From positions 1 through 56,753 of the forward strand of contig SVJY01000008.1 in assembly GCA_015068765.1 (NCBI GenBank): DNA of 56,753 nucleotides. Reading direction: 5' to 3'. The position numbers and the translations under genes are program-made. The stretch comes from Oscillospiraceae bacterium. GTDB lineage: Bacteria; Bacillota; Clostridia; UMGS1883; UMGS1540. The notes under the pieces were generated by a model that was not told where the DNA came from, made no database searches, and worked only from the letters and a program-made list of their open reading frames with translations. Shown piece after piece: positions 1 through 7,826 of this stretch (the first letter of the stretch is position 1; the number at the start of each line of letters is the position of its first letter).

Positions 1-155
1 GGTAACTTAACTATAACACATTTTAGAAAGTTTCCGTATTCTTTTTTTGAACATGCAATTTCTGTTATGAGCTTTGCTCGTAACAAAATTGCGTGTAGTG
101 TAACACATCTATTGTAAACCTACACACGAATATATATAAATTTTACTTTGTTTTG

Positions 156-184
156 TTGACAAAACGAAAAAATTGGTGTATACT
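156..184 (+). promoter_or_regulatory. SigA-type promoter of the glycine riboswitch / symporter transcript
   Basis: A TTGACA box at 156-161 and a TATACT box at 179-184 are separated by exactly 17 bases. They lie about 25 bases upstream of the first conserved riboswitch bases, so transcription should begin near 191. The AT-rich stretch 1-155 holds nothing else I can recognise. Confidence 0.8.
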
Positions 185-211
185 TGTAGGTAAATTAAAT
201 ACATGCTAAAT

Positions 212-385
212 GAAGTATGCAGGAAAAAGGCGGTATGCCTGCCGAAGGAGTAACACTCTCAGGTATGAAGGACTGCAGGCGGATAGCACTCCGGAGAAGT
301 CCGTTCCCCTTGCGGGGAACAAAGGATGCCGAAGGTGCAAGACCCTTATGGGTTAATCTCTCAGGCAAAAGGACGGAGGTACAAG
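212..385 (+). promoter_or_regulatory. Tandem glycine riboswitch (two aptamers)
   Basis: Two copies of the glycine aptamer core follow each other. The first has GCCGAAGGAGTAA at 241-253 and CTCAGGTATGAAGGAC at 257-272. The second has GCCGAAGGTGCAA at 328-340 and CTCTCAGGCAAAAGGACGG at 358-376. The paired GCCGAAG ... CTCAGG ... AAGGAC pattern is diagnostic for this family, and two aptamers joined by a short linker is its usual architecture. The next gene is a sodium:alanine/glycine symporter, a classic target. A terminator-like hairpin follows at 409-443, so control is probably by transcription attenuation: glycine binding would let transcription continue so that excess glycine can be moved or used. 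The element is too short and structured to be the small ORF that crosses it. Confidence 0.93.
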
Positions 386-408
386 CTTTAAACGGCTTTG
401 TTTCCTAT

Positions 409-443
409 GCGGAGTTTTTGTTACATACAAAAATTCTGCTTTT
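409..443 (+). terminator. Conditional terminator of the glycine riboswitch expression platform
   Basis: The arms 409-421 and 427-439 can form a 13-bp stem (two G-U pairs) with a five-base loop, followed at once by a TTTT run at 440-443. It sits between the second aptamer and the ribosome binding site of the symporter gene at about 462-468, where a riboswitch-controlled terminator is expected. The sequence between aptamer and hairpin may form the competing antiterminator. I did not resolve it. Confidence 0.7.
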
Positions 444-476
444 TACTTTATGCAGCAAAGTAAAGGAGAAAAATGT

Positions 477-1994
477 ATGGAAAATTTTTGGAAGTGGCTC
501 ACTGACCTTAACGATTCAGTGAACGGTTTTGTCTGGGGGAACGGACTGTATCTGCTTTTGGCAACAGGTATCTTGATGACCGTTTTGACGAAGGTGTTTC
601 AGATTACCCATATCGGACACTGGCTGTCGCAGACGCTGTGCAGTATTTTTAAAAAGGACGTTTCCGGGCATGTAAAGGGTAAGTCCATTTCGCAGTTTCA
701 GGCACTTTGTACCGCACTGGCGGCTACAATCGGCGTAGGAAATATCGCCGGTGTGGCGACGGCTATCGTAGTCGGCGGACCGGGTGCAGTGTTCTGGATG
801 TGGATTGCCGCTTTCTTTGGTATGATGACAAATTATTCCGAAAATGTACTGGGCATTTATTACAGAAAAAAGAACCGGGACGGGGAATGGTCCGGCGGTG
901 CTATGTACTATCTTCGTGAAGGTCTCGGGAAAATGAAGGGTTGCAAATACATAGGCAAAATTCTGGCAATCCTCTTTGCCATTTTCTGCATTCTCGCATC
1001 CTTCGGAATCGGTGCTATGGGACAGATTAACAAGATTGTGGCAAATGTGGTATCCGCCTTTGATATCCAGTCCCTGTCTTCAACCATTCTGTACGGCGAA
1101 ATATCCTTGTACCACGTTGTAATCGGTGCCATACTGGCAATTTTAGCCGGTCTCATTATTCTGGGCGGGCTCAAGAGAATTGCGGCCTTTGCGGAGAAGG
1201 TTGTCCCCATTATGGTTGTTTTATTTGTCGTAGGCAGTCTGGCTGTCATAGTTGTAAACTTCTCACAGATCGGTGCAGCATTCTCTTCTATTTTTAAATA
1301 TGCGTTTTCCGTTCCTGCGGCATTGGGCGGTGTTGGCGGTATCGTGGTAAAGGATATTGTGACAATGGGATGTAAGCGAGGCGTATTCTCGAATGAAGCG
1401 GGTCTCGGTTCCTCCGTTATGGTACACTCCAACTCCAACGTGGTAGAGCCTGTCCGTCAGGGTCTGTGGGGTATTTTTGAGGTGTTCGCCGACACCATGA
1501 TCGTCTGCACCATGACAGCACTGGTCGTTCTCACCTCCGGTCTCATCAATCTGGATACCGGTATGCTTGCAGAGGGTGCGTCCGATGCTACGCTGGTGGC
1601 GAAGGCATTCTCCGGCCTCTTCGGCATCTGGGGCGAACGATTTATTGCACTTGCTATTTTGCTGTTTGCCTTTACAACCGTGCTGGGATGGGATCATTAC
1701 GGTGCCAAGGCATGGGAATATCTGTTCGGCACGAAGTCCAAAACCGTATACAAGGTTTTGCATCTGATTACGATTATGTGCGGTGCACTGCTTACCTCGT
1801 CCCTAGCTTGGGATATTTCCGATACCTTTAACGGGCTCATGATGGTACCAAACCTCATTGGTGTGCTGGCCCTTTCCGGTCTTGTAGTGAAAATTACCAG
1901 AAACTATGTGGACAGAAAACTGAAGGGCAAGCAGATTAAACCCATGCTTTCCGTGCATGAAGAAGTGCAGGAAGAACATGAAAAGCAGATATAA
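477..1994 (+). CDS. Alanine/glycine:cation symporter (AGCS family)
   Basis: A 505-residue integral membrane protein of the alanine or glycine:cation symporter family, which imports small neutral amino acids with Na+. The family signature region is visible: QALCTALAATIGVGNIAG, GPGAVFWMW, GMMTNYSENVLG, and later FSNEAGLGSSVMVHS. About ten hydrophobic segments run along the length, which is normal for the family. The ATG at 477 was chosen because AAAGGAG lies 9 bases upstream; the in-frame ATG at 450 would lie inside the leader. The gene follows a tandem glycine riboswitch, which supports glycine (with or without alanine) as the physiological substrate. Symporters of this class can act as exporters or importers depending on the gradient. 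It is transcribed alone; a repeat element follows the stop codon. Confidence 0.94.
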   Translation: MENFWKWLTDLNDSVNGFVWGNGLYLLLATGILMTVLTKVFQITHIGHWLSQTLCSIFKKDVSGHVKGKSISQFQALCTALAATIGVGNIAGVATAIVVGGPGAVFWMWIAAFFGMMTNYSENVLGIYYRKKNRDGEWSGGAMYYLREGLGKMKGCKYIGKILAILFAIFCILASFGIGAMGQINKIVANVVSAFDIQSLSSTILYGEISLYHVVIGAILAILAGLIILGGLKRIAAFAEKVVPIMVVLFVVGSLAVIVVNFSQIGAAFSSIFKYAFSVPAALGGVGGIVVKDIVTMGCKRGVFSNEAGLGSSVMVHSNSNVVEPVRQGLWGIFEVFADTMIVCTMTALVVLTSGLINLDTGMLAEGASDATLVAKAFSGLFGIWGERFIALAILLFAFTTVLGWDHYGAKAWEYLFGTKSKTVYKVLHLITIMCGALLTSSLAWDISDTFNGLMMVPNLIGVLALSGLVVKITRNYVDRKLKGKQIKPMLSVHEEVQEEHEKQI

Positions 1995-2030
1995 CGACCA
2001 TACTATAATTTAAAAGCTGAAACAGAAGAA

Positions 2031-2185
2031 AGGGGGTGTAGAAAAACGATTTTGTAAATCGGGCTGACTACACCCTCCTGATTTTGAGCTGAGTGGATTT
2101 AGATGCAGAACGGACAAACCGAAGGAAAATGCGGATGTATCCGCATGCCTTTGAACGGTTGGTGCTAAATACAACAGCCCTCCCC
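2031..2185. repeat. Dispersed repeat, copy A (short form)
   Basis: A 155-bp intergenic element that matches, in opposite orientation, the sequence at 18726-19034. Shared blocks include the end GGGGTGTAG...AAACGATTTT, the middle GTGGATTTAGATGCAGAACG (2092-2111) with GGACAAACC, and the other end TGAACGGT...GCTAAAT...CAGCCC. It contains two small palindromes: GGGTGTAG/CTACACCC (2034-2075) and a GCGGATG/ATCCGC hairpin at about 2139-2154. It codes for nothing, though open frames cross it on the minus strand. It lacks a block of about 148 bp that copy B carries, and it separates the symporter from feoA. It is probably a non-autonomous mobile element. Confidence 0.75.
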
Positions 2186-2276
2186 ATTTTCTATCTTTTT
2201 CATCCCTCATTTTGTGACATTTTTTTATAGGCGTACATATGCTGAAAATGAGAACAAAAAGAAAGGCGGTGAAAAA

Positions 2277-2504
2277 ATGGTTCTCTACGCACTCCCGGAA
2301 GGAGAAGCGGCACGGATACGCTGTCTTGCGGCAGAAGCGGACGTCCGCCACCGACTGGGGGATTTAGGCTTCATTCCGGGTACACACATTACCTGCCTCG
2401 GACGCAGTCCCCTAGGGGACCCTACGGCATATCTGGTTCGTGGTGCGGTGATAGCTCTTCGGAATGAGGATGCGGAAAAAGTTTTTGTAGAAAGAGATGG
2501 ATAG
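2277..2504 (+). CDS. feoA: Ferrous iron transport protein A
   Basis: A 75-residue cytoplasmic SH3-like protein that accompanies the FeoB iron transporter. The typical FeoA pattern is present: a hydrophobic start, a charged helix (EAARIRCLAAEADVRHRLGD), the LGFIPGT turn, then a short beta-rich half ending VIALRNEDAEKVFV. Start chosen at the ATG with AAAGGCGGTG about 7 bases upstream; the frame stays open back to 2214 without another credible ribosome binding site. The stop codon is 2 bases before feoB, so the two are translationally coupled. FeoA is thought to modulate the FeoB GTPase or pore assembly. I found no convincing Fur box in the AT-rich region just upstream. Confidence 0.93.
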   Translation: MVLYALPEGEAARIRCLAAEADVRHRLGDLGFIPGTHITCLGRSPLGDPTAYLVRGAVIALRNEDAEKVFVERDG

Positions 2505-2506
2505 AA

Positions 2507-4399
2507 ATGGGGCTTACAAGTCAATCGGTAGGAAGAGCTGCCCGAAAAGGCGGCCTTGTTATAAAAAAGGAAAAAGAAGACGACCTGGTGGTTGCACTGG
2601 CAGGCAACCCAAACGTAGGCAAAAGCACGCTTTTCAACGCACTGACGGGTATGCGACAGCATACAGGCAACTGGCCGGGGAAAACAGTGACAAACGCTGT
2701 GGGGTATGCAAAAGCAGATGAAAGAGGGATAGTCCTTGTTGATTTGCCGGGCTGTTATTCCCTGTCGGCACGTTCGGCGGAGGAAGAGGTGGCACGGGAC
2801 TTTATACTGGATGGCGGCGCAGATGCGGTTGTGGTGGTATGTGACGGCACCTGCCTGGAACGAAATCTGATTCTGGTACTGCAAATCCTGCGGATCACCT
2901 CTCGGGTTGTGCTTTGCGTAAACCTTTTGGATGAGGCGGCAAAAAAACATATTGCAATCGACCTGGATAAATTAGAAAAAACGCTGGGCGTTCCGGTAAT
3001 CGGCACAGCCGCGAGAAGCGGAGAGGGACTCTCCGAAGTACTTGCGGCAGTGGTCCGGGTGGCGGAGGATCCACCCCAGAGTGTATATACAGTCGGAGAA
3101 GCAACTTTTTCGGAAGAAGAAACATTGCAGTCTGTACGCATCGCGGAAGAGATCAGCCGGACGGTTCTTTGCCTTCCACCGGGGGATACGAGTATGCGGG
3201 ACAGAAAAATCGATAAGATTCTCACAGGGAAGGTATGGGCGTTTCCCACCATGTTTCTCTTCTTGCTCGGTATTTTCTGGCTGACCATCGAGGGGGCAAA
3301 CTATCCCTCCGGTTGGCTGTCCGACCTGCTTTTTAGCCTGGAAGTGCCCCTTCTAAGACTTTTTTCATGGGCACCGTGGTGGGTTGGCGGGATTCTGGTG
3401 CAGGGGGCGTACCGGGTCACAGCGTGGGTGGTGTCCGTTATGCTGCCGCCTATGGCGATTTTCTTTCCCCTGTTCACGCTCTTGGAGGATTTGGGCTATC
3501 TGCCCCGGGTAGCATTTAATCTGGATAAATGCTTTCAAAAATGCCGTGCCTGCGGAAAGCAAGCTTTGACGATGTGCATGGGCTTCGGCTGTAATGCGGC
3601 AGGCGTAGTCGGTTGCCGGATTATCGATTCCCCACGGGAACGGCTGATTGCTATGCTGACGAACACCTTCGTGCCCTGCAACGGTCGTTTTCCAACCCTC
3701 ATTGCGGTGATTACCATGTTTTTTGCCGGTGGTGCATTCGCCGGCGCTGTAGGACTTGCGGCTTTGATTGTACTGGGTGTTCTGGTCACGCTCGGTGTTT
3801 CCTGGGTGCTTTCCCACACCATACTGAAGGGGATACCCTCCTCGTTTACCCTGGAGCTGCCACCGTACAGACGACCGCAGATCGGGAGCGTAATTGTCCG
3901 TTCCGTTTTGGATCGCACGGTATTTGTGCTGGGGCGTGCCCTTGTGGCGGCGGCACCGGCAGGCGTACTCATCTGGATTTTTGCTAACGTTACAGTGGGC
4001 GGCGAGACGATTCTGGCTATTTGTACGAATTTCCTCCATCCCTTCGCCGTTCATTTTGGACTGGACGGGGTCATTTTAATGGCGTTTATTTTGGGACTGC
4101 CTGCCAATGAAATTGTATTTCCAATCATTATCATGGCGTATGTTTCCGGCGGTACACTGACGGAGATGGGCGATTTAGTAAGCCTTCGTACCCTTCTGGT
4201 GGCAAACGGATGGACGTGGATTACCGCCGTATGTACCTTACTGTTTTCTCTTTTGCATTGGCCCTGTGCCACAACGCTTATGACGGTACGAAAGGAATCC
4301 GGCAGTGTGAAATGGGCGGTGGCATCGTTTCTGATTCCTACGCTGGTGGGGCTTACTGTATGCTTTGCAGTGGCAAATATTGCAAAATTATTCATATAA
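2507..4399 (+). CDS. feoB: Ferrous iron transporter B, GTPase-linked
   Basis: A 630-residue inner membrane Fe(II) importer with a cytosolic G domain. Motifs in order: P-loop GNPNVGKST (33-41), G3 DLPG (79-82), G4 NLLD, then a membrane domain of about ten helices with the two conserved gate regions (PLFTLLEDLGYLPR; MGFGCNAAGV). The protein is shorter than the E. coli form, as is usual in Clostridia. It follows feoA by 2 bases with only a weak purine-rich site, so it likely relies on coupling. No FeoC is seen; tcdA follows instead and is probably co-transcribed. Together feoAB supplies ferrous iron for an anaerobe. The N-terminal 25 residues before the G domain are basic and poorly conserved. 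Confidence 0.95.
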   Translation: MGLTSQSVGRAARKGGLVIKKEKEDDLVVALAGNPNVGKSTLFNALTGMRQHTGNWPGKTVTNAVGYAKADERGIVLVDLPGCYSLSARSAEEEVARDFILDGGADAVVVVCDGTCLERNLILVLQILRITSRVVLCVNLLDEAAKKHIAIDLDKLEKTLGVPVIGTAARSGEGLSEVLAAVVRVAEDPPQSVYTVGEATFSEEETLQSVRIAEEISRTVLCLPPGDTSMRDRKIDKILTGKVWAFPTMFLFLLGIFWLTIEGANYPSGWLSDLLFSLEVPLLRLFSWAPWWVGGILVQGAYRVTAWVVSVMLPPMAIFFPLFTLLEDLGYLPRVAFNLDKCFQKCRACGKQALTMCMGFGCNAAGVVGCRIIDSPRERLIAMLTNTFVPCNGRFPTLIAVITMFFAGGAFAGAVGLAALIVLGVLVTLGVSWVLSHTILKGIPSSFTLELPPYRRPQIGSVIVRSVLDRTVFVLGRALVAAAPAGVLIWIFANVTVGGETILAICTNFLHPFAVHFGLDGVILMAFILGLPANEIVFPIIIMAYVSGGTLTEMGDLVSLRTLLVANGWTWITAVCTLLFSLLHWPCATTLMTVRKESGSVKWAVASFLIPTLVGLTVCFAVANIAKLFI

Positions 4400-4416
4400 C
4401 GGATAGGAGAAAAAAG

Positions 4417-5097
4417 ATGGATTTATCGAGAAGCGAGCTTTTACTGGGTAAAGAAGGCATTGCTCGGCTCCAAAAAGCATCGGTGTGCATTTTTGGCATG
4501 GGCGGTGTTGGTTCCTATGTGGCGGAGGCGATAGGAAGGAGCGGCATCGGCAAAATTACGCTGGTGGACTTTGATACGGTTGCACCCTCGAATATAAACC
4601 GACAGCTTCCCGCCACCTGTGAAACGGTGGGGGAAAAGAAGGCAGAGGTTATGGCAGGGCGGATTCGTTCCATTAATCCGGACGCTACGGTTTTGGTAGT
4701 GGATGCATTCTGCACACCGGAGAATGTGACGCATCTTGTGCCGGAAGCCTGCGACTTTGTGGTGGATGCCATCGATACGGTTTCGGCAAAGCTTGCCATT
4801 ATCGAAATCTGCAAGGAACGGAATATCCCTATTATCAGTTGTATGGGGGCAGGAAACAAACTGGACGCCACCGGTTTTCGGGTGACAGATATCTATAAAA
4901 CCGCCGGCGACCCTTTGTGCCGCGTGATGCGACATGAACTTCGGAAGCGTGGCGTAAATCAGCTGGATGTGGTATTTTCTGCGGAAACGCCGCAAAAAAC
5001 AGGCAGTAAAACCGTTGGCAGCCTGCCGCACGTTCCGGCGGCGGCAGGACTTGTTGCCGCCGGACATGTGATTTTGAAAATTGCAAGAGGCGACTGA
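4417..5097 (+). CDS. tcdA: tRNA threonylcarbamoyladenosine dehydratase
   Basis: A 226-residue ThiF/E1-like ATP-dependent enzyme that dehydrates t6A37 in tRNA to its cyclic form, ct6A. The Rossmann nucleotide-binding motif GMGGVGS lies at residues 27-33, followed by DFDTVAPSNINRQ, where the R and Q contact ATP in the family. The middle segment VVDAIDTVSAKLAII and the end segment TVGSLPHVPAAAGLV are typical of the CsdL/TcdA branch. There are no CXXC zinc ligands as in MoeB, which argues against MoeB or ThiF. The ATG at 4417 has GGATAGGAG upstream; the frame continues back into feoB but that part is shadow. It lies 17 bases after feoB and is followed by a strong hairpin. Confidence 0.9.
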   Translation: MDLSRSELLLGKEGIARLQKASVCIFGMGGVGSYVAEAIGRSGIGKITLVDFDTVAPSNINRQLPATCETVGEKKAEVMAGRIRSINPDATVLVVDAFCTPENVTHLVPEACDFVVDAIDTVSAKLAIIEICKERNIPIISCMGAGNKLDATGFRVTDIYKTAGDPLCRVMRHELRKRGVNQLDVVFSAETPQKTGSKTVGSLPHVPAAAGLVAAGHVILKIARGD

Positions 5098-5114
5098 TAA
5101 GCTTCCGAAATGGG

Positions 5115-5150
5115 GGGTGTAAAATAATTCTCAAAAATTATTTTACACCC
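5115..5150 (+). terminator. Strong hairpin after tcdA, probable transcript end
   Basis: The arms 5115-5129 and 5136-5150 form a perfect 15-bp stem with a six-base loop. No T run follows on either strand, so it is not a textbook intrinsic terminator. Position just after tcdA and before a minus-strand gene makes a termination or mRNA-stabilising role likely. Confidence 0.5.
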
Positions 5151-5227
5151 CTGGGGATAGGAAAAAATATTTCAGAACGAACAAATCGGGCCAAAGCTCG
5201 TCACATACTTCGCTTTTTCCATACAAT

Positions 5228-5491
5228 TTAGCCGACACTCTTTTCCACTAGATATTTCATTTTGGTTGCCTGCCCACCTCGAATGTGACGTTCCGATTTA
5301 TTTTCATCCAGAATCGCCCGCACCGCCGTGGCAAGGCTTAGGTTAATACGAGGGAGACGTTCCACAATATCCTTGTGTACTGTCGATTTGGAAACGCTGT
5401 ATTTTTTTGCGGTTTGTCTTACCGTTGCACTATTGTCTATGATGTAGTTCGCTAAGGCCAACACTCGTTCTTCGATATAATCCTTCAACAA
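5228..5491 (-). CDS. spoIIID: Sporulation transcription regulator SpoIIID
   Basis: An 87-residue DNA-binding protein active in the mother cell during sporulation, where it tunes SigE- and SigK-dependent genes. The sequence is typical over its length: a start MLKDYIEERVLALANYII, a helix-turn-helix around residues 22-45 (TVRQTAKKYSVSKSTVHKD), and a basic C-terminal tail. The start codon is TTG (5491-5489); GAGGTG lies 8 bases upstream. That ribosome binding site is locked in a long palindrome (5490-5536), which is unusual and suggests translational or operator control. It is a single gene, convergent with tcdA. Its presence shows that the organism belongs to an endospore-forming lineage. Confidence 0.95.
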   Translation of the reverse strand: MLKDYIEERVLALANYIIDNSATVRQTAKKYSVSKSTVHKDIVERLPRINLSLATAVRAILDENKSERHIRGGQATKMKYLVEKSVG

Positions 5492-5536
5492 AATTCACCT
5501 CATATAACTTTTTGTACAGTATATGAGGTGAATTTT
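5490..5536 (-). promoter_or_regulatory. Palindrome that buries the spoIIID ribosome binding site
   Basis: Arms 5490-5506 and 5520-5536 are perfect complements over 17 bp with a 13-base loop. In the minus-strand mRNA the 3' arm contains the GAGGTG Shine-Dalgarno and reaches into the TTG start codon. The folded form would block translation; alternatively the palindrome is a protein-binding operator. There is no U run after it, so it is not a terminator. Confidence 0.7.
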
Positions 5537-5590
5537 TATGCTATGATATGATTTTTGAAAATCCGGAAATTGCTGGGAAGTTTTACTGCA

Positions 5591-6046
5591 CTAGCCTAGA
5601 CGAAGCTTGACCACTGCCTTTTTAAGTCGGCCATCGTCCCCTGCACACATGCCCGGTGCGTGGGCATCCTCGGGAAAGACGATGCAGAAGTCCCCTTCGC
5701 CGAGAAACACCTTGTACATGTCGCCTGTCAGGAGTAGATAGTCCTGTTCGCTGTCATATTCCGTTATCGGCTGAAGCGTGTTAATATCGGCATAGCCAAT
5801 CGCCTCTCTGCCTGCAATTACATAGTGAATATCCAGATAGTCTTTGTGTGCCTCCGCACTCTTGGGCTTACCGTCCGGCGCAATATCGCTTGTTGTTAAA
5901 GAAGCAACGTGCCCCTTAAAGCTGTCAAAAACAAAACGCTCTTCAGGTGAATCTTTGCGAAGGGTTTTTAAAAATGCAAACACATCTTTAAAGTTTGGGT
6001 TTAAGCTATAATAACGCTCGGCATCTTTTATATTTGCTACGATCAT
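5591..6046 (-). CDS. YhcH/YjgK/YiaL family protein (DUF386), cupin-like
   Basis: A 151-residue member of the YhcH/YiaL/EbgC family: single-domain beta-sandwich proteins, some of which bind a metal and may act as sugar anomerases or as partners in sialic-acid and related sugar catabolism. Conserved features seen: LDIHYVIAGREAIGYAD (H74) and FPEDAHAPGM (H129), the usual metal-ligand histidines, with E65 nearby. Length is typical. The start at 6046 has AGGAG 8 bases upstream. It is the last gene of the operon that begins at 11015 and suggests the operon handles a free keto-sugar or amino-sugar acid. The exact substrate cannot be read from sequence. Confidence 0.85.
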   Translation of the reverse strand: MIVANIKDAERYYSLNPNFKDVFAFLKTLRKDSPEERFVFDSFKGHVASLTTSDIAPDGKPKSAEAHKDYLDIHYVIAGREAIGYADINTLQPITEYDSEQDYLLLTGDMYKVFLGEGDFCIVFPEDAHAPGMCAGDDGRLKKAVVKLRLG

Positions 6047-6091
6047 ACTGTTTGCTCCTTTTTTGTTAAAATCTGACAGTAAATGTGTCCG

Positions 6092-7012
6092 TTAACCGTT
6101 CCACTCCCAAGGACGGATAACCACCGGTTCCACTTCTTCGGCAATTTCCGAAACTTTGTCTCTGATTTTGGCTTTGAGCGGGGGAGAATGAAAGAGGGAA
6201 AGGCTTTCACTAAGCTGCGGAACGGTTTCGCAACCTAATACGAGGGAGGCAACGCCTTCCGTACCACGCATATAGGAGAGCGCAAGCTCTGCCATACCCA
6301 TTTGGTTTTCAGCCGCCAGAAGCCGGAGCTTTTCCAGTAAAGGCTTTGCAGACCGAATCCTGGCAGGCAGGGCAGCCGGGTCCATAAAGAACAGTCCCTG
6401 CAGATAGATGCTTCTTACAAAAACGGCAATACCGCTTTTTCCAATGGCTTTAATGGTGCCTTCCCGGATTTCCTTGCTGTCAAACATATTGGCAGGTAGC
6501 TGTATGCAGTCAAACACTGCCGGATCGGCATATTCCAAAAGCTTTGTTTTATCCGAAAAAGAAATGCCGATGCCTTGTACAAGGCCTTCCTTCTTCAGTG
6601 TCAGAAGGGCGTCGGTGAGAGCACCGCCATAGGTTTCCAGATAAGCTTGTGAATGGAGCAGGACAAAAGGAAGGGCGGAAAGCCCCAAGACAGAAAGAGA
6701 AGCATTTACCTTTGCAAAAAGGCTGTCTTTTATATTCTCCCGAGTTTCGTTTTCAAACTGCACCTTGGTTATAAGTGTTTTTTCTGCGGGGTTTTCGGAA
6801 AAGAATCTGCCGAGAACAGATTCACTTTTGCCGTACCCCTGGGCAGTATCAAAGGAAACAATGCCACCGTTGATTGCAGTTTGCAAAATCCGGGCGGATT
6901 GTTCATAGGTGGGCATGCCGTGGGTGTTGTGAATGCCGTAGGGGATTCCGAGCTGTACGGTACCGAGGGTAAATTCAGAAATTTTCTGTCTGTTTTTTTC
7001 TGTGATTTTCAT
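6092..7012 (-). CDS. Aldo/keto reductase
   Basis: A 306-residue NAD(P)H-dependent TIM-barrel oxidoreductase. The catalytic tetrad is visible: D55 and Y60 (FDTAQGYGKSE), K83 (ITKVQ) and H120 (FVLLHSQ). The C-terminal cofactor segment is represented by VASLVLGCETVPQL. It resembles the group of AKRs found in sugar and surface-polysaccharide clusters rather than xylose reductases. The start codon at 7012 has AGGAGG 7 bases upstream. It lies 11 bases downstream of the SDR gene, so both reductases are in the same transcript. It probably reduces or oxidises an intermediate made by the upstream aldolase or aminotransferase. Substrate unknown. Confidence 0.9.
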   Translation of the reverse strand: MKITEKNRQKISEFTLGTVQLGIPYGIHNTHGMPTYEQSARILQTAINGGIVSFDTAQGYGKSESVLGRFFSENPAEKTLITKVQFENETRENIKDSLFAKVNASLSVLGLSALPFVLLHSQAYLETYGGALTDALLTLKKEGLVQGIGISFSDKTKLLEYADPAVFDCIQLPANMFDSKEIREGTIKAIGKSGIAVFVRSIYLQGLFFMDPAALPARIRSAKPLLEKLRLLAAENQMGMAELALSYMRGTEGVASLVLGCETVPQLSESLSLFHSPPLKAKIRDKVSEIAEEVEPVVIRPWEWNG

Positions 7013-7023
7013 ACAGACCCCTC

Positions 7024-7809
7024 CTATTTTGCACTATAGCCGCCATCTAGGGGAAGGATGGTGCCGGTCATATATGCGGAAGCGTCGCTGGCGAGGTAGA
7101 CAATGAGCCCCTTCACGTCCGTTTGGTTGGCCATGCGTCCTAAAAGGGTGCAATTACTGTATCTTTCTACAAACTGGGGAGGCTGGTTGTTGAACAGACC
7201 GCCGAGCTCGATACAGTTGACTCTGACCCCAAACCGCCCGTAATGTCCGGCCAGAAATCTTGTGTAATTGGTCATACCGCCCTTATGGAAGAAGTAATCA
7301 CCGGGGGAACCGTAGGGGTTCATATCCGTCCCTTCATACAGGGTATAGTTAGGGCCTAAAATACCCATGTAAGAGCCGATGTTGATAATCGAGCCACCGC
7401 CGTCTGTTGCCATGCGGTCCCCGAAAGCACGGGAGATGACAAACAGCCCCGTAGCATTCGCGTGCATACTGCGGTCAAAGTTTTCCACCGTATCCGTATA
7501 GCCGTTTGTGCAGCGAAGGACAGCATTATTGACAAGAACGTCCACCTTGCCGGCTTCGGCATACACATCGTCGCAAAGCTTCAGAATACTTTCTTCGTCT
7601 TCAAGATCAAATTCCATAACATGGATTTTATAACCGGCATCAATCAAACCACTGAGCTTCTCCAAGTTATTCTGCCGATTTCTGGAGGCTACAAAAACCG
7701 TAGCACCGGCCTCTGCCAAAGCTTCCACAAGCTGATAGCCATATAGTCCGGCACCACCGGTTATCACGGCGGTTTTTCCTTTCAAACTTAACAGATCCAT
7801 TACATGCAT
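7024..7809 (-). CDS. Short-chain dehydrogenase/reductase (SDR)
   Basis: A 261-residue classical SDR. The cofactor motif is TGGAGLYG (17-24), then NNA (94-96), catalytic S146 (NIGSYMG), and the YxxxK pair Y172/K176 (YFFHK). The conserved end LPLDGGYSAK is typical. A glycine-rich insertion (YEGTDMNPYGSPGD, residues 158-171) just before the active-site tyrosine is longer than in most members and is likely to shape the substrate pocket. The start at 7809 has AAGGAG 9 bases upstream; a second ATG lies three codons later. It is the fourth gene of the 11015-5591 operon and resembles SDRs acting on sugar acids such as gluconate or 2-keto-3-deoxy acids, but this is inference. Confidence 0.9.
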   Translation of the reverse strand: MHVMDLLSLKGKTAVITGGAGLYGYQLVEALAEAGATVFVASRNRQNNLEKLSGLIDAGYKIHVMEFDLEDEESILKLCDDVYAEAGKVDVLVNNAVLRCTNGYTDTVENFDRSMHANATGLFVISRAFGDRMATDGGGSIINIGSYMGILGPNYTLYEGTDMNPYGSPGDYFFHKGGMTNYTRFLAGHYGRFGVRVNCIELGGLFNNQPPQFVERYSNCTLLGRMANQTDVKGLIVYLASDASAYMTGTILPLDGGYSAK

Positions 7810-7826
7810 ATCAATTTGCTCCTTTT

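Noticed and set aside
2010-2351. ORFs across the dispersed repeats (2010-2351 -, 18507-19007 +)
   Set aside because: They read through non-coding repeats, have no start signals and no protein similarity I can see.
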